DNA of 64,000 bases from Aphodosoma sp045631465 (GTDB lineage Bacteria; Bacteroidota; Bacteroidia; Bacteroidales; Paludibacteraceae): NCBI GenBank assembly GCA_045631465.1, contig JAZQUV010000024.1, positions 1-64,000 on the forward strand, given 5' to 3'. Each line of letters starts with the position of its first letter. Position 1 is the stretch's first letter. A model generated the notes under the pieces. That model made no database searches and was not told where the DNA came from. It saw only the letters and a list, made by a program, of their open reading frames with translations. A program made the translations under genes and the position numbers. Below are positions 7,991-16,084 of this stretch, in pieces.

Positions 7991-9901
7991 GTGTGCGAAG
8001 ATGTTGCCGAGGACTTCGTCGGTGGTGATTTCGCCGCCTGTGATTTCGGCAAGGTGGAAGAGGGCTTCGCGGATGTCTTGGGCTACGAAGTCGGCTGGGA
8101 TATTCATTTGTAGGCCGTCGATGACGCGGTCGATTGATTCGAGGGCGTGGGAGAGAGCTTCGTAGTGACGGAGGTTAGATATGATGATGTCGCCAGCTGA
8201 GAGGTCGGGCATTTGTGCGCTTTCGTAGAGGAGGCGAGTGAGTTGCTCGGTGTTGATGGATTGTTTGGCGGAGATTTCGATGATTTGTGGGGAGGTGTTT
8301 CGCACGGAATTATTTTTTTCTCCCACGGAATTGTTTTTTTCTCTCACGGAATGCACGGAATTCACGGAATTTGTATCTATTTTTTCTCCCACAGATGACA
8401 CAGATTGAAAAGATTTTTTACCATCCGGATTTAACGATTCGCTGTTTTTAGCTTTGCTAAAAAGGCGCTCGTCGGATTTCACGGATTTTTCGGACACGGA
8501 ATTCACGGAAGTTGTATTTATGTCGTCAGTGATTTTTTCTCCCACAGATGGCACAGATTGAAAAGATTTTTTGACATCCGGATTTAACGATTCGCTGTTT
8601 TTAGCTTCGCTAAAAAGACGCTCTTCGGATTTCACGGATTTTTCGGACACGGAATGCACGGAAGATATTTCTCCATCTTTATCATTAGTTTCGCTAAAAA
8701 GGTGCTCGTCGGATTTTACGGATTGTTCGGACGGACAATATGGTTCGAACCATTGGCGGAGGGTGATGAGTTCTTCGTCGTTGAGGCGGTCGATTTTGTT
8801 GAGGAGGATGATGAGGCGTTTGCCTTCGGTGCGACGCATAATGCGCTCGGCGAGCCACTCGATGTGTTCGGTCACGTTGGTTGAATCGACTACCCAAAGG
8901 ATGATTTGTGCGCGCTCAATCATTTCGTAGGTGCGCTCGATGCCAAGATTTTCGATGATATCGGAAGTTTGGCGGATGCCGGCAGTGTCGATGAAACGGA
9001 ATGTGAGTCCGTTGATGTTGACAGTGTCTTCGATGACGTCGCGGGTAGTGCCGTGGATGTCGGACACGATGGCGCGATTGTCGCCCACGAGGAGGTTGAG
9101 AAGGGTGGATTTACCAGCATTGGTTTCGCCCACAATAGCTACAGGGATGCCGTTTTTGATGGCATTGCCTTGAGAGAAAGTTTGTTGTAGGCGAGAGAGT
9201 TGAGAACGAATAGCTTCGGCAACGGCATTGAGCTCGGTGCGGTCGGCAAATTCGAGGTCGTCGTGGTCGCCAAAGTCGAGTTCGAGTTCGAGTAGAGAGA
9301 CAAAATGGAGAAGTTGGCGGCGAAGTTCTTCGAGTTTAGACGAGAAATTGCCTCGCATTTGGTTGAGCGCAATAGTATGAGCAGCAGCAGATTGAGCATT
9401 GATGAGGTCGGCAACGGCTTCGGCTTGCGAGAGGTCGAGGCGACCATTGAGGAAGGCACGTTGAGTGAACTCGCCAGGACCAGCCATGCGAGCACCTGCA
9501 GAGATAAGAAGGCGGAGGATTTCTTGTTGGATGTAAACAGAGCCGTGGCAAGAGATTTCGACAGTGTTTTCGCCTGTGAATGAGTGAGGAGCGCGGAAGA
9601 CGGAGATGACGACTTCGTCGATGATATTTTCTCCCACAGATTTTTTTTCTTCTCTCACGGAATCCACGGAATTCACGGAATTCGCCGTAGCTGCGCCGGC
9701 GATAGTATTTGCTTCGGAAGAGTTGAGAGTTGAGATGATATTTCCGAAGAGCATGGTGTAGGCTTCGGCGGTGGATGCGGTTTTGTTGCGATTGCGGGCG
9801 CGGAAGATGCGGTCTGTTATGGTGAATGCGTCGGGTCCGCTGAGGCGAATGACGGCGATGCCTCCTGTGCCTGGGGCTGTTGCTATTGCTGCTATGTTCA
9901 T
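7973..9901 (-). CDS. mnmE: MnmE, tRNA uridine-5-carboxymethylaminomethyl GTPase, with in-frame repeat insertions
   Basis: With MnmG this enzyme installs the cmnm5 group on wobble U34 of tRNAs. Its domains are visible: an N-terminal folate-binding domain (PGTGGIAVIRLSG), a central helical domain and an inserted G domain with GETNAGKST (G1), GTTRD (G2), DTAG (G3), NKID (G4) and SAK (G5). The catalytic C-terminus is FCIGK. The protein is 642 residues against a usual ~455-470. The excess is two low-complexity insertions: about residues 70-92, and about 387-534 between NKID and SAK, the latter made of repeated SVKS-E-LFSEAKNSESLNP-type units. All core motifs remain and the frame is open, so the protein is probably functional. 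Confidence 0.93.
   Translation of the reverse strand: MNIAAIATAPGTGGIAVIRLSGPDAFTITDRIFRARNRNKTASTAEAYTMLFGNIISTLNSSEANTIAGAATANSVNSVDSVREEKKSVGENIIDEVVISVFRAPHSFTGENTVEISCHGSVYIQQEILRLLISAGARMAGPGEFTQRAFLNGRLDLSQAEAVADLINAQSAAAHTIALNQMRGNFSSKLEELRRQLLHFVSLLELELDFGDHDDLEFADRTELNAVAEAIRSQLSRLQQTFSQGNAIKNGIPVAIVGETNAGKSTLLNLLVGDNRAIVSDIHGTTRDVIEDTVNINGLTFRFIDTAGIRQTSDIIENLGIERTYEMIERAQIILWVVDSTNVTEHIEWLAERIMRRTEGKRLIILLNKIDRLNDEELITLRQWFEPYCPSEQSVKSDEHLFSETNDKDGEISSVHSVSEKSVKSEERLFSEAKNSESLNPDVKKSFQSVPSVGEKITDDINTTSVNSVSEKSVKSDERLFSKAKNSESLNPDGKKSFQSVSSVGEKIDTNSVNSVHSVREKNNSVGEKNNSVRNTSPQIIEISAKQSINTEQLTRLLYESAQMPDLSAGDIIISNLRHYEALSHALESIDRVIDGLQMNIPADFVAQDIREALFHLAEITGGEITTDEVLGNIFAHFCIGK
8290..8740 (-). 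repeat. Repeat block inserted in the mnmE G domain (153-base unit)
   Basis: Two units 153 bases (51 codons) apart are nearly identical: cccacagat at 8388 and 8541, and ttagct-tcgc at 8448 and 8601. A third partial unit starts at 8685, 84 bases on. All spacings are multiples of three. Each unit contains a hairpin (tttttagc / gctaaaaa) flanked by short reiterated words such as ACGGAATTCACGGAA and CCCACAGATGACACAGAT. This organisation looks like intergenic repeat DNA rather than evolved protein sequence. Confidence 0.8.
9622..9692 (-). repeat. Second repeat insertion in mnmE (N-terminal domain)
   Basis: The words tctcccacagat, tctctcacggaa and tccacggaattcacggaatt recur here, as in the larger block at 8290-8740. 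They encode about 22 residues (NSVNSVDSVREEKKSVGEN) between two conserved stretches of the N-terminal domain. The reading frame is kept. Confidence 0.7.
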
Positions 9902-10141
9902 TATTTATTTGTTCTTTTTCTTGCTTTTAACATAAGTACAGAACTAATTTGTAGGTTTACAAATTACAATCTGTATTTCTAACTCTATTAGGATAACTAT
10001 TTTTTTTAAGTACAAGCCTTGTGATTAATTAATGATTTAGGGTATGTACTTGAAGAAGTTTTTGTCCTTACAAAATTGTAAAATACAGATTATATATTTG
10101 AACTTAAAAATTGGATTTGTACATATGTTGAATATAAAAAA

Positions 10142-11008
10142 TTAGATGCGTTCGAGGACGATTTTGATGAGGCCTTCGATTGAGCCTTTGTATTCGGTGT
10201 TCATGTTGTGAGAGACGCGACCTGCGATGATGGCGCATACGGTCATGGCTTTGTGGCCAAGTAGAGCAGACATACCAGCGAGGGCAGAGCTCTCCATCTC
10301 GAAGTTGGTGATTTGCCATTCGTTGTAGCGGAACGATTGAATTTTGGAGTTGAGCTCCATGTCGGCAGGACGAGCGCGCACGTAGCGACCTTGTGGTCCG
10401 TAGAAGCCAGGAGCGGCGATGGTGATGCCTTTGACCATGTCGTGACCAATGCGGTTGACGAGTTCGGTGTCGGCACTTACGACGTAAGGAGCTGGTAGGC
10501 GACGATTCCAACCAACGTGGTTGCAGAAGGCAGTTTCGATGTCAAGGTCGAATACGCCGTCAGGCACTTCGTAGTAGTTCAGTAAGCCATCGAAGCCCAT
10601 AGATTTGGCTGCTACGACATATGAGCCTACTGGCGAACATTCTTGTAAACCACCCGATGTGCCTATTCGCACAAGCGTGAGCGTGGTGTGTTCGGCTTTT
10701 TCTTGGCGAGTGGCGAAGTCGATATTCACAAGTGCATCGAGCTCGGTGACAACGATGTCGATGTTGTCGCAACCGATGCCATGAGAGACGCAAGAGAGGC
10801 GTTTGCCACGATAGGTGCCTGTGATGGTGTGGAACTCGCGGCTAGAGATGTCGCACTCGATTGTGTCGAAATGAGAGGCAATGAGGTCGACGCGTTTAGG
10901 GTCGCCACAGAGTAGGATTGTGGTGGCTATTTGGTCGGGACGGACGTGAAGATGGAAGATAGAGCCGTCGTTGTTGATGATTAGTTCGGAAGCTGGAATT
11001 GTGCGCAT
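10142..11008 (-). CDS. udp: Uridine phosphorylase-like nucleoside phosphorylase
   Basis: A 288-residue member of the PNP/UDP family, which splits nucleosides with phosphate to give free base and ribose-1-phosphate (pyrimidine salvage if it is a true uridine phosphorylase). Motifs include the phosphate-site stretch CGDPKRVDLIA near residue 35, GIGCDNIDIV, the RIGTSGGLQE strand and a C-terminal FEMESSALAGM that contacts the ribose. The ATG at 11008 (MRTIPASEL) is preferred over one ten codons upstream, because the upstream codons lie in a repeat (TTTAGACAGAAAGACATAA). It stands alone between intergenic repeats. Substrate specificity cannot be read from sequence alone. Confidence 0.8.
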   Translation of the reverse strand: MRTIPASELIINNDGSIFHLHVRPDQIATTILLCGDPKRVDLIASHFDTIECDISSREFHTITGTYRGKRLSCVSHGIGCDNIDIVVTELDALVNIDFATRQEKAEHTTLTLVRIGTSGGLQECSPVGSYVVAAKSMGFDGLLNYYEVPDGVFDLDIETAFCNHVGWNRRLPAPYVVSADTELVNRIGHDMVKGITIAAPGFYGPQGRYVRARPADMELNSKIQSFRYNEWQITNFEMESSALAGMSALLGHKAMTVCAIIAGRVSHNMNTEYKGSIEGLIKIVLERI

Positions 11009-11346
11009 AGTGTTATTTTTTTTTAGACAGAAAGACATAAGGACATAATTTTTGTCTTTACATACGCCTCGCTACGTTTGCAACGTATCTTGGCGGAAGA
11101 ATGACAGACCTTTTTTCGCCTTTGGCTCAAGACCGTTGGTTCGGCGTTAGTCTTTTATTTAGACAGAATGATTTTTTAGACAGAATGACATAAGGACAAG
11201 AGTTGAAAGTTGAAATGTTGAAAGTTGAAATGTGAAAGTTGAAAAAGCCTTACAGCATTATTAGTCTTATGACTTACGACTTTCTACTTTGTACTAATTT
11301 AATAGGCAAAGTTAATGATTTTGTTTTGGATATGCAAGAAATATGC
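11009..11346. repeat. Intergenic repeat zone upstream of the phosphorylase gene
   Basis: This stretch holds repeated copies of TTTAGACAGAATGACATAAGGAC (fewer than 20 shared bases each) at about 11025-11055, 11159-11175 and 11177-11201. There is a hairpin-prone stretch at 11063-11100 (cgcctcgctacg/cgtatcttggcg), and reiterated ttgaaagttgaaatg words occupy 11203-11246. A minus-strand -7 box TAACTTTG at 11314-11307 could be the promoter of the phosphorylase gene. A weak open frame at 11239-11424 on the plus strand is not convincing. Confidence 0.6.
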
Positions 11347-11386
11347 AAAAAAAGAGATGCAAATGTGGTGTTTTGCATCTCTTTTT
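11347..11386 (-). terminator. Hairpin with T-tract
   Basis: An 11-base stem (agagatgcaaa at 11353-11363 with tttgcatctct at 11372-11382) is followed on the minus strand by seven T. It would stop transcription coming leftward from the repeat region at 11400-11850. It also has a shorter T run in the plus direction. Confidence 0.6.
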
Positions 11387-11399
11387 GTAGTTTTTGTAA

Positions 11400-11846
11400 G
11401 AGGAGTTCTCTTAATTTAGAATAAAATCACAGACCGGTTGTGTAGATTTAGGGTTTGCAACTTGATAGACAGATGCAAATGACAACAAAAAGTTGATTGT
11501 GGATTGTTTGGGTGATTTGGTTTGTGATTTTGGATTTTTGAGAGTAGATTTTTCGGTCATAGGCAATTATTTTAATTCATAATTCATAATTCATAATTCA
11601 TAATTCATAATTCATAATTTTTTCACCTAACGGTTCAAAGACCTTCGGTTCATAATTATTCGCCTAGTGGCTCATAACCTTAGGTTCATAATGCATAATT
11701 GGTTTACGTTTTTGTTTGTATAACGATGTAGGGGTGGGGTTTATTGTGTGGGGGTGTGGATTTTTTTGGAAATATGCTTGAAGGTATGGTTATCCTATGA
11801 AGAGGGTAAGGAGTTGTTAAGGAGCAGGGCATAGGGACTAATAAAT
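11400..11846. repeat. Gene-free stretch with TTCATAAT word repeats and a CTTCGG/CCTTAGG hairpin motif
   Basis: I see no gene here. Positions 11571-11620 are about six tandem copies of aattcat. They are followed by ggttcaaagaccttcggttcat (11632-11653, the hairpin motif found elsewhere in the window) and a variant ggctcataaccttaggttcat (11669-11689), then more TTCATAATGCATAATT words. The sequence to 11846 is G/T-rich and unexplained. Confidence 0.6.
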
Positions 11847-11888
11847 AAACCCCACCTATTTCGAATGTGAAATGGGTGGGGTTTTGTA
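11847..11888 (-). terminator. Terminator of the 2-hydroxyacid dehydrogenase gene
   Basis: A strong hairpin, aaaccccacc (11847-11856) with ggtggggttt (11875-11884), can be extended inward by atttc/gaaat. On the minus strand it is followed by a T-rich run. It lies 33 bases past the stop of the gene at 11921. Confidence 0.8.
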
Positions 11889-11920
11889 TGATAATTATTT
11901 TATTGTGATATGCGTTTGGA

Positions 11921-12874
11921 TTAGTTTACGCGGTTCATTTTGTGGTGTTCGCCGTGGAGGAACCAGTTGATGTTGTCGCAGCAGCAATGGCACATGGCGA
12001 TGCGGCCGTCGATGGTGCCTGTGCCGATGTGAGGCGAGAGGACCACGTTGTCGAGTTCGAGGAGTTCGGGTGTTACATGTGGTTCGAATTCGTAGACATC
12101 GAGAGCAGCGCCATAGAGATGACCACTGCGGAGGTGGCGAACGAGGGCAGCCTCGTCGATATGAGCACCGCGGGCAGTGTTGATGAGCACGGCGCCTTGT
12201 TTCATCATAGAGAGAGTATCCTCGTTGATAATATGATGAGAGTCAGGAGTGTAAGGGAGATTGAGCGATACGAAATCAGAAGTGCGCAATAGGGTTTCGA
12301 GGTCGACGTATTGAGCATTGTAGCGACGTTCAATTTCTTCAGGGAGGCGACGGCGGTTGTTGTAGATAATCTTCATGCCACAAGCAACGGCACGGCCTGC
12401 GATAGACTGTCCGATGTTGCCCATACCGATGATACCGAGGGTTTTGCCATAGATGGCGATGCCGAGATTGTTCATTACGCCAAATTCGATATCGGAATTA
12501 GGTTGGCGCATACGGCGGTCGAGTTCGGCAGTGCGGTGGCAGATGGCGAGCATGAGAGTGAAGGCGTGCTCGGCAGTAGGTTCGATGACAGGACCAGGTG
12601 TATTGGTGACAGGGATACCACGGTCGCGAGCAGCAGCGATGTCGACATTGTTGAAGCCTACGCCGAAGTTGGTGATAAGTTTGAGGTTAGGCGCAGCGGC
12701 AATCATTTCGGCTGTGATTTTGTAGTCGAAAGTAGATAGAAGTATGTCGGCATCGGCAAGATGCTCGATGAGTTCGGTTGGAGTGAATTTTGCGGCTTCG
12801 GGCATAATGATGTTATGCTCGCTGATAGAAGTGAAGCCTTCGATAGGGAGTTTGGTTGTTAAAAGAATATTCAT
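11921..12874 (-). CDS. D-isomer-specific 2-hydroxyacid dehydrogenase (glyoxylate/hydroxypyruvate reductase-like)
   Basis: A 317-residue NAD(P)-dependent dehydrogenase of the D-2-hydroxyacid family. The N-terminal catalytic domain has NFGVGFNNVDIAAARDRGI. The Rossmann motif is GIIGMGNIGQ near residue 150. The catalytic trio is visible as Arg in NTARGAHIDE, Glu in the following EFEPHV loop and His in SPHIGTGT. It is the length of glyoxylate or hydroxypyruvate reductase and lacks the ACT domain of SerA. The start at 12874 (MNILLTTK) avoids twelve codons lying in the TTTAGACATAATGACATAA repeat. The exact substrate is unknown. Confidence 0.8.
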   Translation of the reverse strand: MNILLTTKLPIEGFTSISEHNIIMPEAAKFTPTELIEHLADADILLSTFDYKITAEMIAAAPNLKLITNFGVGFNNVDIAAARDRGIPVTNTPGPVIEPTAEHAFTLMLAICHRTAELDRRMRQPNSDIEFGVMNNLGIAIYGKTLGIIGMGNIGQSIAGRAVACGMKIIYNNRRRLPEEIERRYNAQYVDLETLLRTSDFVSLNLPYTPDSHHIINEDTLSMMKQGAVLINTARGAHIDEAALVRHLRSGHLYGAALDVYEFEPHVTPELLELDNVVLSPHIGTGTIDGRIAMCHCCCDNINWFLHGEHHKMNRVN

Positions 12875-12891
12875 AATTTTAATTATTTTTG

Positions 12892-13044
12892 TTTTTAGAC
12901 ATAATGACATAAGAACATATTGATCGTTTAGTGATTAGTGTTAAGTGTATAGTGTTACGATGCCGAATGGCTCTCTATACTCTATACACTATAGGCTATA
13001 CACTATACACTATTTCATGTCTTTATGTTATTCTGTCTAAAAAA
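12892..13044. repeat. Nested palindromic intergenic element (TTTAGACATAATGACATAA)
   Basis: The left arm, 12892-12918 (tttttagacataatgacata...), pairs imperfectly with the right arm, 13017-13044 (...tgttattctgtctaaaaaa). Inside, tagtgttaagtgtatagtg (about 12938-12955) pairs with repeated ctatacactata words at 12978-13014. The whole is a ~150-base imperfect hairpin filling the gap between two genes. The outer arm sequence recurs at 11025-11201. Confidence 0.75.
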
Positions 13045-13049
13045 TAGAT

Positions 13050-14075
13050 TTAGTGTGTGATTTTGAACATTATTTCGCGGAGTAGGTCGCGGTGAGAGGT
13101 GCTGGAGTCGCCGAAGCCTTTGCTTCGCACGTCGAGTTCGCGAAGGAGACCGATGGCGTAGAGAGTGCGAGCAGAGTTGTAGATTGAGGCAGCGTGTTGG
13201 TAGTCCTTTACGAAATAGGGGTTGATTTTGAGTTCGGCAGCTACGTTGGCTTGAGATTTATCTTTGAGAGAATGATATAGCAATAGGTTGGCGAAGAAAT
13301 TGAAAAGTACAGGCACAGTGGCTTGGATAGGGTTGTTTTTGGGGTCCTTGGCAAAGTGGTCGATGATGCGATTGATTTTGAGAATGTCGCGGTCGCCGAG
13401 GGCTTTGACGAGTTCGAAGTTGTTGTAGTCCTTAGATATACCGATGTTGCGCTCGACCATAGCAGAGTCGATGCGACGAGTTTCGGAGTTGTTGAGAAGG
13501 ATGAGGAGTTTGTCGACTTCGTTGACCACCTTACTGAGTTGAGTGCCAAGAAATTCGGCAAGCAGATTGGCAGCTTTGGGTTCGATGTCGGCATTATGTT
13601 CGCGCACGTAGGCAGTAATCCACGAAGGGATTTCGTTGTCGTATTTGCATTTAGATTCGAATATGATGCCAGCGGTGGCGATGTCTTTAACAAACTTTTT
13701 GCGAGCATCGACAGAGCCATGTTTGTGGCAAAAGACGATGACACTCGACGCAAGAGGTTGTTTGAGGTAGGTGCTGAGGATGTCGAAATCCTTGATATTC
13801 TGAGCTTCGCGCACCATGATGAGTTGGTATTGGCTCATCATAGGGTAGCGTTTGGCAGCCATAATGATTTCGTCGCACGAGGTATCTTTGGTGGCGTATA
13901 TGACCGTCATGTTGAACTCTTTTTCGTCGTCGGTGAGCAGATTTTCTTCGACATAGTTGGCAATGAGGTCGATGTAGTAGTCCTCTTCGCCATGTAGGAA
14001 ATAGATGGGTTTCCAATCGCCCGATTTCATTTGGTTGATAATCTGCTGATATGTTATGCCTGCTTGTTTAGCCAT
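13050..14075 (-). CDS. holA: DNA polymerase III subunit delta
   Basis: A 341-residue HolA homologue, the delta subunit that opens the beta clamp within the clamp loader. The start MAKQAGITYQQI...KPIYFLHGEEDYYIDLI is characteristic (the YFLHGEE strand stands where ATPase relatives keep a P-loop). LLTDDEKEFN and the PMMSQYQLIMVREAQ block follow, then the central helical domain with the L-N-E-VDKL stretch. Length is normal. It sits in the usual Bacteroidota neighbourhood, near AMP nucleosidase and an HsdR_N protein. Confidence 0.9.
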   Translation of the reverse strand: MAKQAGITYQQIINQMKSGDWKPIYFLHGEEDYYIDLIANYVEENLLTDDEKEFNMTVIYATKDTSCDEIIMAAKRYPMMSQYQLIMVREAQNIKDFDILSTYLKQPLASSVIVFCHKHGSVDARKKFVKDIATAGIIFESKCKYDNEIPSWITAYVREHNADIEPKAANLLAEFLGTQLSKVVNEVDKLLILLNNSETRRIDSAMVERNIGISKDYNNFELVKALGDRDILKINRIIDHFAKDPKNNPIQATVPVLFNFFANLLLYHSLKDKSQANVAAELKINPYFVKDYQHAASIYNSARTLYAIGLLRELDVRSKGFGDSSTSHRDLLREIMFKITH

Positions 14076-14145
14076 AAATATAATTTGAAAGTTGAGAGTT
14101 GAAATTTGAAAGTCGATGTTGAATAGTAACTTTCAGTTTTGGATA

Positions 14146-14919
14146 TTATTCGTAGCGTAGGTGCTTGATAGTGCGCGAGTTGTGTTGTAGGCTTGAGAGG
14201 GCTTTGATGCCGATGGTGAGGTGTTCGTCGACGAAGTTTTGAGTTACGTGTTTGTCTGACTCTTCGGTTTTGATGCCTTCGGGGTGCATAGGCATGTCGC
14301 TAACAAGGAGGAGTGCGCCTGTAGGGATTGCGTTGTGGAATCCGACAGTGAAGAGGGTAGCAGTCTCCATATCGATGGCTATAGAGCGCACGGCTTTGAG
14401 GTGGCGTTTGAACTCCTCGTCGTGCTCCCACACGCGACGGTTGGTAGTGAAAACAGTGCCAGTCCAATAGTCCTTGCCAAAGTCGCGAATATTCGAACTC
14501 ACGGCGCGTTGCATATTAAAAGCTGGCAGAGCAGGCACTTCGGGTGGAAAATAGTCGTTGGATGTTCCCTCGCCACGAATGGCAGCACTAGGGAGGATGT
14601 AGTCGCCCACCTTGTTTTTGTCTTTGAGACCACCACATTTGCCGAGGAATAGTACGGCTTTGGGTTGGATAGCACTGAGGAGGTCCATTATGAGCGCCGC
14701 ATTGGGCGAACCCATACCAAAGTTGATGATAGTAATGCCGTTAGCACTAGCGGAGAGCATGTTGCCATCGCGCCCCATGACTTCGACACCAAACTTTTGG
14801 GCAAAAAGTTCGATATAGTTGTTGAAGTTGGTGAGCAAGATGTATGGAGTGAATTGGTCGAGAGGGCGTTTGGTGTAGCGCACGAGCCAATTTTCGACTA
14901 TTTCGTTTTTTGTTTTCAT
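14146..14919 (-). CDS. amn: AMP nucleosidase
   Basis: A 257-residue enzyme of the PNP/nucleosidase fold that hydrolyses AMP to adenine and ribose-5-phosphate. The evidence includes INFGMGSPNAALIMDLL, LFLGKCGGLKDKNKVGDYILP, the RGEGTSNDY segment, the active-site SIAIDMETATLFTVGF and the closing DMPMHPEGIKTEESD. It corresponds to the short Bacteroidota form, which lacks the extra N-terminal regulatory domain of the enterobacterial enzyme. It lies 70 bases from holA, separated by ttgaaagttgagagttgaaa words. Confidence 0.85.
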   Translation of the reverse strand: MKTKNEIVENWLVRYTKRPLDQFTPYILLTNFNNYIELFAQKFGVEVMGRDGNMLSASANGITIINFGMGSPNAALIMDLLSAIQPKAVLFLGKCGGLKDKNKVGDYILPSAAIRGEGTSNDYFPPEVPALPAFNMQRAVSSNIRDFGKDYWTGTVFTTNRRVWEHDEEFKRHLKAVRSIAIDMETATLFTVGFHNAIPTGALLLVSDMPMHPEGIKTEESDKHVTQNFVDEHLTIGIKALSSLQHNSRTIKHLRYE

Positions 14920-14971
14920 GTTTTTTTTAGGTCAACAGTCTATAGTCGACAGTTGAATATATTTTTAATTG

Positions 14972-15445
14972 TTAATTTTTGATTATTAGTTCATTGTATT
15001 TGGGCCATTGCTCTGCGAAGATGTATTTTTGGTTTTCGAAATCCACCTTGCAGAGGATGTGTTGCAAGCCATTGCTGACGATGAGGTAGGGGACTCGGAG
15101 TTGCAAGTTGTAGGTTGCAATTTGGTCGAAGGTGCGTTGTGTGAGTTGTATATCAGAGCGTTTGTATTCGATGATTATGAGAGGATTGCCGTAGTCGTCG
15201 TAGATGATAGAGTCGCAACGCTTGGATAGTCCGTTGAATGAGATGCCCACTTCGTTGGCAATGCGCGACATAGGCACTTCGAGTGTGTCGGAGATGTAGA
15301 TGATAGTGTTTTGACGGACCCACTCCTCGGGAGTAAGCACGAGCCATTTGCCTCGAATAGAGTCAAATATCTGCAACTGACCATCTTGATTTCGCAATCG
15401 GATACGGTCGCTATAGTCGGGCATATTTAATGGCTCATAACTCAT
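14972..15445 (-). CDS. HsdR N-terminal domain-like protein
   Basis: A 157-residue protein matching the HSDR_N (type I restriction enzyme R protein N-terminal) nuclease fold. The PD-(D/E)xK-like core is recognisable as CDSIIYDDYGNPLIIIEYKRSDI (Asp ... Glu-x-Lys) at about residues 78-100, followed by FDQIATYN. It is a stand-alone domain, with no helicase or methylase nearby. In Bacteroidota this small protein is commonly found beside holA as a conserved gene, so it is not evidence of a restriction system here. Its function is unknown. Confidence 0.75.
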   Translation of the reverse strand: MSYEPLNMPDYSDRIRLRNQDGQLQIFDSIRGKWLVLTPEEWVRQNTIIYISDTLEVPMSRIANEVGISFNGLSKRCDSIIYDDYGNPLIIIEYKRSDIQLTQRTFDQIATYNLQLRVPYLIVSNGLQHILCKVDFENQKYIFAEQWPKYNELIIKN

Positions 15446-15492
15446 GATTTGTAGTGATTTTAGTAGCGAGAATAGTTTATCGTTGCTGGTTA

Positions 15493-16047
15493 CTATTTTT
15501 TGTTTTTGTTGTTCTTTTTGTGAGGTAGGTCTTGAAGTTTGAGGTCTTTGTCGCGTAGGTCTATTTTGCTGTTGCTGAGACGATAGAGGTCGTCGAAGAT
15601 GACACTATCGCTTATGATTTCTTGATTATAATTGTTGTAGCAACGCTTCATGAAATTGGCAATCATAAGTTGTAGAGTTTGGTTGTTGACGATTGTAGGG
15701 TCGTTGGTGACGCGTTGTACAAACTCGTGAAGGAAACGGCCGTAGTGGCGTTCGGGGATTTGAGTTGTAGGCAGAGGGATTTTGTCGGGCTGAGGGTGAA
15801 TATCTTCGGCAGGAGTAATAGGGAAAGGGTAGTCGATGTCGAGTTGGAAGTTCGACATTAGCGCGAGGTGGTCCCACAGTTTGTGTTGGAACGCCTCGTT
15901 GTCGCGAAGATATGGGAATAGGTTGCCCATGCAGTTGATAATGCTGCGAGCGCAGCGATTGCGTTCAGCACGGTCCTCGATGGTCATGGCTATTTCGACC
16001 ATGCTTTGTATATTGCGTCCGTATTCGGGGAGGATTAGTTCTTTCAT
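15493..16047 (-). CDS. DUF4290 domain protein
   Basis: A 184-residue conserved Bacteroidota protein. LILPEYGRNIQSMVEIAMTI at the N-terminus, followed by RNRCARSIINCMGNLFP and KLWDHLALMSNF, is typical of DUF4290. The C-terminus ends in a lysine-rich tail (PHKKNNKNKK). It has no signal peptide or membrane segment and no known function. It lies between the HsdR_N gene and tsaB on the same strand, with short gaps, and may be cotranscribed with them. Confidence 0.8.
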   Translation of the reverse strand: MKELILPEYGRNIQSMVEIAMTIEDRAERNRCARSIINCMGNLFPYLRDNEAFQHKLWDHLALMSNFQLDIDYPFPITPAEDIHPQPDKIPLPTTQIPERHYGRFLHEFVQRVTNDPTIVNNQTLQLMIANFMKRCYNNYNQEIISDSVIFDDLYRLSNSKIDLRDKDLKLQDLPHKKNNKNKK

Positions 16048-16084
16048 TAATTAGTAGTGAGTAGTGAGTAATTATTGGCTGATT

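Noticed and set aside
8290..8740. Repeats in mnmE as a CRISPR or a frameshifted pseudogene
   Set aside because: The unit is 153 bases, not repeat-spacer; the frame is open throughout and every GTPase motif and the C-terminal FCIGK are kept.
11239..11424. Small plus-strand gene of 61 codons
   Set aside because: It spans a terminator hairpin, has no ribosome site and resembles no family; its start lies in word repeats.
14972..15445. Type I restriction system
   Set aside because: Only the N-terminal HsdR-like domain is present, with no helicase, HsdM or HsdS; it is the stand-alone protein usual beside holA.
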